Below, in pieces: positions 58,501 to 64,000 of a DNA stretch of 64,000 bases. The notes beneath the pieces were generated by a model. The model worked only from the letters and a program-made list of their open reading frames with translations. It made no database searches and was not told the DNA's origin. Positions within the stretch are counted from its first letter, which is position 1; every line of letters starts with the position of its first letter. Source of the stretch: Arthonia radiata (Eukaryota > Ascomycota > Arthoniomycetes > Arthoniales > Arthoniaceae); NCBI GenBank assembly GCA_002989075.1, contig PSQN01000017.1, positions 310,001-374,000 on the forward strand, given 5' to 3'. The position numbers and the translations under genes are program-made.

Positions 58501-59687
58501 TGACCATTGCTAGGCCGTTTGCCTTGACGTCGAGATTTGTAGAATGCCTCTCGGCGCTTCTGAATTTCTTCTGTCACTTGCTGCTCATCTTCGGAATTAC
58601 TGCTGGGTTCTGGCTGCTCTTCTTCAGCTTTCTGTCTCGCGGCTTGCCTCGCCTTCTCCTCGATGTCTATCGGTTTTTCTCGCTGACCTTCTTCCTTTTC
58701 TTTATCTCCAATCACACCCAGAGCCCAGCCGCCTTCGACGTCTGGATTCCTTACGAGCACGTACTCTCTGCCCTTCTCACCGGCGACACGACCGCCAGCA
58801 TCTGCGAACATACCATCCTCAGGCGTTCCTACTTGCATAAGTCTTTGAGTAAGCTCGTTCCGCTCCCGCACGCGCTCAATCTGGAAGCGTGAAAACTCCA
58901 TTCGGTTAGGAAACATCACCTCCAGCTGGTCCTTTGAGTATCCCATACGGAGACGGCTTCGCAAGCGCGCGGCGTTGAGGATGTTGTATCGATCCGACGC
59001 AGGCAGACTAGTGAAGAAAGGGCTGTCGAAGTCGATCTTCGAAAAGTCGTACACATTGATGTCCTCGCCAGTCTCGAACTGCTTTGCATACTGTTGCAAT
59101 TCCTCCAGTGACATCACACGGGGGTCACTTGGACCACCCATCTCAGCCATTGACATTGACAGATCTGGAAGATGATACTGATCCTTCTTGCGAAATTTGC
59201 GATTCTGCTGCCGCTCTTGCTGCGTCATCTGCAGCTCGTCGACATAGACTGGATTCTCAGGGATCGCTTCCTCATTATCATCCTGCTCAGAGGGCCTTTC
59301 AGCCTCCCGCTTTTGCCTCTCCTCTTCCTCTTCAGCGGCTCTTTGCATCTGCAAAGCGAGCAGTTTGCCAGCCGTTCTGGTAGCATCTTCTCGTCGGCCT
59401 TCCCTCCGCGCCTTGCGTCCTGTGATGGTTTGCCTTTTCAAAGCTGGCGCACCACCATCAAAGACGAAAACAGGCTTGATGCCAAAGAAGAGAAGCTTGC
59501 ATATTCGGCGATAGAAGCCAACCACATGGCTGTTTCTGAGAGCGTTTCCCTCCTTGTCTCGCACCGCCTTCAGAAAGTGATACACCCAGATCGACGCGTC
59601 AATGGCGAGACGCTTCTTATTGAGCGTGTCGATCTTGATAGGCCGCGCACACGGCTGTACGACTTCCCAGAGCCCTGTGACACCCAT
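55551..59687 (-). CDS. RAD2: Nucleotide-excision-repair endonuclease Rad2/XPG
   Basis: Structure-specific nuclease that makes the 3' incision in nucleotide excision repair. The single exon encodes 1,378 residues. I chose the ATG at 59687 because it gives MGVTGLWEVV, the family's conserved start with Gly2 in the active site; a codon three positions upstream would add MWA. The N-domain holds D30 (RLAIDAS) and D77 (FVFDGG), equivalent to catalytic residues in human XPG. A long acidic spacer (about 110-970) follows, as in XPG, where it binds TFIIH and RPA. The I-domain (about 985-1,160) has EAEAQCAEL and GIVTDDSDIFLFGG, then the helix-3-turn-helix LLGSDYTEGIPGVG. The C-terminus is very basic, consistent with nuclear targeting. 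Confidence 0.95.
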   Translation of the reverse strand: MGVTGLWEVVQPCARPIKIDTLNKKRLAIDASIWVYHFLKAVRDKEGNALRNSHVVGFYRRICKLLFFGIKPVFVFDGGAPALKRQTITGRKARREGRREDATRTAGKLLALQMQRAAEEEEERQKREAERPSEQDDNEEAIPENPVYVDELQMTQQERQQNRKFRKKDQYHLPDLSMSMAEMGGPSDPRVMSLEELQQYAKQFETGEDINVYDFSKIDFDSPFFTSLPASDRYNILNAARLRSRLRMGYSKDQLEVMFPNRMEFSRFQIERVRERNELTQRLMQVGTPEDGMFADAGGRVAGEKGREYVLVRNPDVEGGWALGVIGDKEKEEGQREKPIDIEEKARQAARQKAEEEQPEPSSNSEDEQQVTEEIQKRREAFYKSRRQGKRPSNGHQGSTAAPQEDENSLFVAEDNIAAAQASSESEDSEDEEARLQIAIAMSLESADDVPVPEKKRAPKLPKQQRAPQTAPFAHSKGSVASIANARAHRAAPKPAATTNVEEESDSEGDTMDFQGALAESRQSKYRSKSPVSPPSREGEQRRKQSNPVVSSATPQQKSSGPLPFEKLDLGTSLLGKKKMKQIEEDSAGGFVKDSGKQDDEDSAKPAPPWFAGDVEKGMDAQREIAAHEREQARQAAEDEAMFRPPAPRLRKEETNEIIDLDATDEGNKDPIIVESSEDEDGVDAKASEQMEDAEVIDPEIRFGDMAERVRVEPPEESQSSFVPTPADKTTIKDTADAAEKKQVEAPPQATRRNDEPGQTSAAPKRGLASFMEDEERSDEEVEWEASDHEDAPPAKRQKTASPSLPTGTGEGEVPATTRSPSADDMYIPDEAELEQWGAGQGEGNLDSQTKEREDNKTFHQSQQSPSKGQSDRSPTPEDLYIPTEADLLDGSDQVNTITTPLPSTAAEDASPTPPPATIPASGTAHQAEQPHPANFDVDLPFSDNDSDDDLMASLAAEAEEHARFTSNFNTKTPQQNIADYEAELKALRSQQKKDRRDADEVTTIMIQECQQLLRLFGLPYITAPMEAEAQCAELVALGLVDGIVTDDSDIFLFGGTRIYKNMFNQAKFVECYLASDLERDFDLTRRKMIAIAHLLGSDYTEGIPGVGPVTALEILTEFPEGLGGFREWFQGLQQGNTLTDEDKKNAFKKKFKKQATKLFLPPSFPDQRVDLAYLKPEVDADPSTFQWGLPDLDALRSFLMATIGWTPDRTDEVLVPVIRDMNRRENEGTQANITAFLGGNQGVGAGAFAPRVRAEGKSRRMEAALEKMAERARSRKRGVVGDKEEEAIIARSGSAVDGTAGMAVPKRREDVDGGDGGAIAKGTTSGGKKAKTNGRAADGEDEGDDDSGSAFEEEKPKRKSKGKGRHTKQTKRKKTTK

Positions 59688-60843
59688 AGCCCACACCCCG
59701 CGGCGTCAAAAAGCGCCTCAAGACCCTGTCAACTTGGGGGTAAGACAGCGCATGAACCCCAGTCGCGGCCGCGATCCTATGTGGATGCTGGCTTTGACCG
59801 TCTTGCCGGTGGCAATGTTGCCTCACGAAGAAGCTCTCGAATCGATATCTTGGAGAGCGATCTCACATGCGGAACTCTGAGCCCTGGACACGGATTTTTC
59901 GCAAACCACTATTCGACTAACACGCCTGTCAGTCACAAAGTAGGCTGTTGGTCAAATCGTGAGCCATAAGGTGACTGTTCTCATGCTCGATCCGTCATCG
60001 AGATAACGCGCTTATCCGAAACCAGTGAGGCGCCATCTGGGCTCGGGCGCTAGTACTAGCGTACCGGCCACCAAGTATCATCCTGAGACTCGAAGAATCT
60101 CAAGCTGCGGTCATGCATGGATTCCTGCTCGGGTGTCGCAGGCATCCTATGGTAGTCAACAAGATGGCAGTCGCGATAGTAGTACGGTCCACGTCACGGG
60201 GATTACGAAGCTGTTCCTTGGAGATCAGCAAGGTGCATGTTCTGGCCCCACCGCGTGACTGTCATCCGGTCCGACCGCCGACCGGTCTTTAAAACGTTCC
60301 TCATCTTCCTATCATCCTCTCTTGCTCTTTCGTCTCGTCGTGCCAGCATCTCAAGCACTTCAGCCTCGTCTCGGTCAAGCACCAAGATCGAAGCACTTGC
60401 AACACGTATCACTTAGCTCACGCACTACGTCGTCATTGCACCTTCTCTGCTCCCGTCGTTGACACCTTGCTCTGCAATACTAAGGCCATAGATCAGGCCC
60501 AACTTTCACGAATCGACTCACCTACTTCTCCAGCCATCTAGGGACATACTCCCTGATTCTCTGCCTTGATGTCGGTTGATATACGCAATTGTCTCCCAAC
60601 GCTCCGCTGCCACACCAGGCTGGCGGCAGTTTCTAGAGCCCAATTGTCTATATCCCATACGGGCGACTTAACGTTACCCAATAGTAACGATTGAACTCGT
60701 GCGCGGACAAGGTCCTGAGGGTGCGTATCTACGTGCCATTACAAGATTCTCCGCTTATAGAGCCTCCAGATACCACGTCCTCGGACAATACAGAACCCTT
60801 TACTTTCCATCCGGAAAAAGACGTCCAGACCCGCAGTCTGAAC
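59688..60843. promoter_or_regulatory. Divergent promoter region, RAD2 / GNAT gene
   Basis: 1,156 bp between the divergent starts. The frame upstream of 60844 is open back to 60691, but without an ATG, so the leader starts at 60843 or earlier. No separate gene is supported. Confidence 0.5.
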
Positions 60844-62056
60844 ATGGCCACGAGCAGACCCACTGTCGCAATCAGCGAGAGCCAGACAACCAGACTTTCG
60901 GCCTCTCCTGCCCAAGCAGCCCTCATGAGTGCCATGAGCACCACGGAAACAGCTGCTGGAGATACAGGTATAGAGCTGATGAAGAAAGAGAGCAGTGTGG
61001 TCGCTCTGCGTCCCGAGATTGGGCAGGTCAAGAATGTGCCAACCAAAGAACACCTTCTTGCCGCAGCCACACTCGCCGAAGCTTTCGAGTATGACGATGT
61101 CGCCCGCTACATTGTGGACGTGCCCGACAATGCTCATTGGAGCATTGAGAAGAAGTGGAATCTTCATTCTACCATCATGGGCTATATCACCGTACGTCAG
61201 CTTCTCTCGTCCTGTCTATTCTGTCATGCTGATCACCATTATAGTACGCTCACTGCATGCGGACCCTCACCACTGCTGCTGGGCCGGCTTCGGACCCTTA
61301 CGGTTCCGTAGCCCTGTGGATGTACCCGAACAAGACCATTGAGTCCCTGCCCGTCATGCTGTCATCGGGTCTCTGGCGTTTGTCATACAAGCTTACCTCG
61401 CAAGGCCGCAAGCGCGGCTTCCGTGAGTTCTTCCCACTCCTCGCGAGGACGAAGAATGAAGTTCTCGGTGCGCGATCCAAGGACTGCTACTATCTCGTAT
61501 ACATCGGCACGAAACCCGCTTGCCGTGGCATGGGACTTGCGAAGCGTCTTATTCAGGAAGCGAGTGCTAAGGCAGATAAAGAGGGGAAGGTGATGTATCT
61601 GGAGAGCAGCAACGAGCGCAACTTGAAGCTGTATCGCAGTCTGGGTTTTGAGGTCAGAAAGCGAGTCTGGCTGACGAGCCCGAATCCGGAGGGAAAGAAG
61701 ATTCCAATGGACATCATGGTGTGTTCTCTTCGAAAGGAAATGGAGATTGTGACCGCTAACAATCGTTCCAGGTCCGTGAGCCAGGCGGTCTTCTGAGCAT
61801 GGCAGCTGTCGACAGCGGCATCAGCATGAGCACGCAGTCTACGCAAGAGCGTGCTTCCGACGACAGGCTGGCCGACTCTGCCAAGTCGCTCCACCTCGCC
61901 TCGATTCCTGAGGCGGACAAGCTGGCTGAGCAGCTCCGTTTGGTCCAGCTGAGCAACTCGATCGAAGGCGCCGAGTGTACCAAAGCAGACAAAACCATAC
62001 GAACGGATGAGTCTTGCGAGAAGCTCGAGAACGCTGAGGTGCGCAAGGTGATGTAG
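60844..62056 (+). CDS. GNAT-family N-acetyltransferase, substrate unknown
   Basis: Predicted acetyl-CoA-dependent acetyltransferase. Three exons (60844-61191, 61245-61718, 61772-62056), with 53-nt introns (GTACGT...TATAG; GTGTGT...TCCAG with GCTAAC branch), total 1,107 nt, giving 368 residues. The GNAT fold starts near residue 65 (TLAEAFEYDDVARYIV). Motif A, YYLVYIGTKPACRGMGLAKR (about 197-216), contains the R-G-M-G-L-A pyrophosphate loop, and motif B follows (LESSNERNLKLYRSLGFE). The last 95 residues, after MDIMV, are charged and probably disordered. The general layout is that of fungal GNAT proteins of unknown target. The start is the first in-frame ATG. Confidence 0.83.
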
Positions 62057-62366
62057 AACGGCGGCATTTCGCCGTTGGTGCAAATTCACCCGGCATACTG
62101 GATCCCATTCGGCGCATTATTTTACACTCTCCACTCTTGAGCTGTTATTCCAACCACACAACGTCGAGAAATATGGAATTACGACTGTTTACGTATGAGC
62201 AATGGTTTATGTTATGACTGCTTTCTGCAAGTACGATAACCTTGCCGTGAGCTATGAACGTCTGCGCATGCGCCAGATACGCCTTGCCGCTATGCTGAAT
62301 GAATGATATCGCAGTTCACACCGCCACTCACCTCCTAATCACAGGGATACTCACCTGCATCTTCTC
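62057..62366. other. Convergent 3' spacer (310 bp)
   Basis: Between the GNAT gene and the SRP40-like gene, which end facing each other. No further feature is seen. Confidence 0.5.
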
Positions 62367-64000
62367 CTAGTCCTCAAACTTCACGGCCCGATTGCTATCC
62401 ACATCAATATAGCCACCTCTAAACCCCTGGCCCCGCTTCTTCTTGTTCTTCTCCTTCGTGAAGTTCTTGCCCCTCACCACACTCAGATCGTTGTACGCTT
62501 TCTGCGCGTAGTCATAGGGCACGTAGTCGTTCGACGCGAATTTCTTATCGACCTTGACGTTGTCCGGGATGCGGCTGAATGGTTTCGCGAGGCCTTTACC
62601 TAAGCCATGCTTTTCCGGGGACGATGCACTGGCAGTAATGGCGTCGCCATTGGTAGTGGCTGGTGGCTCCAATTTGGCTTTCTTGGGGAGGGGCGCTCCG
62701 CCTGAGGCGTCAGAGTCGGTGTCGCTTGAAGAAGATGAGGACGAGGAGGATGAGGCGGGGGCTTTGCGTTTCTTGGACGACGCCGCTGGCGCTGCGGTAG
62801 CGGCGGCGGCGGCGGGTTTTGCGGGTGGGGTATTGTCGCTGTCACTGTCGGAGGATGAGGATGACGAAGAAGCGGGAGCTTTGCGTTTCTTAGACTTTGA
62901 TGTCGCAGAGGTAACTACGATTGCTTTGGCTGGGGGCGCGGAGTCGCTCTCGCTCCCGCTTGAGCTGCGAGAAGAAGAGCTTGAGGAAGTTGGTGACCCA
63001 GCTTTGGTCGTTGTTGGTCTTTTTGTGCCGTGGGCGACCGGTTTAGACACCCGGGTCTGTTCTTCATCCGAGGAGCTTGAGGATGAGGATGGTGAAGCTG
63101 CCTTCGTAGGAGCAGATTTGGCTACGCCATTGGTCGTTGGTTGCGCTACTTCTTTCTCGTCCAATGAGCTTGACGAGTCTGATGACAATGTTTTATCACC
63201 GTCGTCGCCCTTGGCCGTTTTCGGCGTTGTCGACGTGCCATTGACGGTGAGCTTGCTGCTTTTCGCGGACTGGGCCTTAGCCAACGAGTTCGCCGTCTGC
63301 TCATCGTCTTCGGAAACTGAATCTGAATCGCTTTGATCATCGTCCGCTTCAGACTCGTCATCACTTTCAGACCCAGATTCGAGCGCCCTGTTCGTTTGCT
63401 CGGGTATGCCTGGCTTGATCTCTCCAGCGTCACTGTCGGAGCTGGAATCATCCTCTCCATCGTTTTCCGACTCAGTAACGCTGTGCCCATCGAGCCTCTG
63501 TTGTTCCTTTTCCGCCTTACGCATCTCCTTACGCATCCTCGCGACGGCATCGAAGTCTTTTTCGACTTCGAGTCTAGCGGCTTCGACCGCCATGTCACGC
63601 CTCTTGCGCTTGAGTTCTTTCTTCTGCCTCTTCGCTTCATTCGTCTCCGCCTTCCAACGCTCGCGCTCTTCAAGCCAGCGCTTTCGTTCGACGGCTGCCT
63701 GTTGCACCGCGTCCGGGTTTTGCTCCTTCCATTGGATGAAGATATCGCTCAGGAACGGCAACCCTTTGCTTGTCCACTTCCACACTTCTTGACTGTGACC
63801 AGGCCTGTTTTGATGGTCTGTGCGCATGCCGTGGGCTGCTTTGACATACCTGTAGTCTGCCAAGAACTCATGGATTGCGTCGAGCAGCTGCGGCGGTGGA
63901 ATGGGCGGCTCACCCGAGTTAGAGAAGCGGTTGGGTCGTTTAGGATTGCGTTCTGGGCGCTTGACGCGCTGTCTTCCCAATATCTCAGACTCTTTCTTGA
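62367..64000 (-). CDS. SRP40: SRP40/Nopp140-like nucleolar protein, partial at 5' end
   Basis: Nucleolar chaperone-like protein of the Nopp140/NOLC1 family, linked to snoRNPs and rRNA processing. The frame is open from the window edge to a stop at 62367 (about 544 codons); no ATG lies before the conserved part, so the start or a first exon is outside. Near the N-terminus PPQLLDAIHEFLADYRYVKA fits a LisH motif. A basic coiled region (RKRWLEERERWKAE) follows, then alternating acidic-serine and Lys/Ala/Pro blocks typical of Nopp140, ideal casein-kinase-2 sites. The C-terminal SRP40 domain is clear: FSRIPDNVKVDKKFASNDY, then YDYAQKAYNDLSVVRGKNF and GQGFRGGYIDVDSNRAVKF. Confidence 0.9.
   Translation of the reverse strand, partial: KKESEILGRQRVKRPERNPKRPNRFSNSGEPPIPPPQLLDAIHEFLADYRYVKAAHGMRTDHQNRPGHSQEVWKWTSKGLPFLSDIFIQWKEQNPDAVQQAAVERKRWLEERERWKAETNEAKRQKKELKRKRRDMAVEAARLEVEKDFDAVARMRKEMRKAEKEQQRLDGHSVTESENDGEDDSSSDSDAGEIKPGIPEQTNRALESGSESDDESEADDDQSDSDSVSEDDEQTANSLAKAQSAKSSKLTVNGTSTTPKTAKGDDGDKTLSSDSSSSLDEKEVAQPTTNGVAKSAPTKAASPSSSSSSSDEEQTRVSKPVAHGTKRPTTTKAGSPTSSSSSSRSSSGSESDSAPPAKAIVVTSATSKSKKRKAPASSSSSSSDSDSDNTPPAKPAAAAATAAPAASSKKRKAPASSSSSSSSSSDTDSDASGGAPLPKKAKLEPPATTNGDAITASASSPEKHGLGKGLAKPFSRIPDNVKVDKKFASNDYVPYDYAQKAYNDLSVVRGKNFTKEKNKKKRGQGFRGGYIDVDSNRAVKFED

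Noticed and set aside
62554-63336. 260-residue plus-strand frame rich in Ala, Glu and Ser
   Set aside because: It is the antisense shadow of the acidic-serine repeats of the SRP40-like gene.

Overview
The window looks like genomic DNA of a filamentous ascomycete (Pezizomycotina). The genes have short introns of about 40-250 nt with GTRNGT-type donors and CTRAY-like branch sites. The protein set is typical of such fungi: Rtt10/WDR6, Gab1, Nat4, a Nup98-Nup96 precursor, Cdc24, Rad2, an Adp1-like ABCG transporter, an NRAMP metal transporter and a G1 cyclin. The repeat block at the left end is extremely TpA-rich, as left by repeat-induced point mutation (RIP). I cannot name the species from sequence alone; a dothideomycete is possible.

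Region 1, positions 1 to about 13,030, is an AT-rich graveyard of retroelements. A Ty3/Gypsy LTR element on the minus strand (2600-10182) has two 674-bp LTRs and an ATATC target duplication. It sits inside the integrase region of an older, also minus-strand Gypsy relic (pieces at about 2280-2594 and 10183-12100). Both are decayed fossils. Base composition changes abruptly at about 13,030-13,070.

Region 2, 13-15.6 kb, carries two unrecognised, probably lineage-restricted genes next to the repeat block.

Region 3, 15.7-37.3 kb, is dense with housekeeping and transport genes: Rtt10/WDR6 (minus), a secreted heme-thiolate peroxidase (plus), Gab1/PIG-U (plus) tail to tail with Nat4/NatD (minus), the Nup98-Nup96 precursor (plus), a Vba/DHA-type MFS transporter (plus) and an NRAMP divalent-metal transporter (plus). 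For each multi-exon gene except the unrecognised ones I placed exon boundaries from GT/AG signals, conserved family residues across the junction, and a total coding length divisible by three.

Region 4, 37.3-41.9 kb, is a long stretch without a convincing gene. It ends at a G1-cyclin gene and contains several MluI-box (ACGCGT) motifs and a likely 5'-UTR intron.

Region 5, 44-64 kb, holds an Adp1-like ABCG transporter (plus), an F-box/WD40 protein (minus), the Cdc42 exchange factor Cdc24 (plus), the nucleotide-excision-repair nuclease Rad2/XPG (minus), a GNAT acetyltransferase (plus) and the 3' part of an SRP40/Nopp140-like nucleolar protein (minus, running off the right edge). I see no gene cluster acting in one pathway; neighbours look functionally unrelated.
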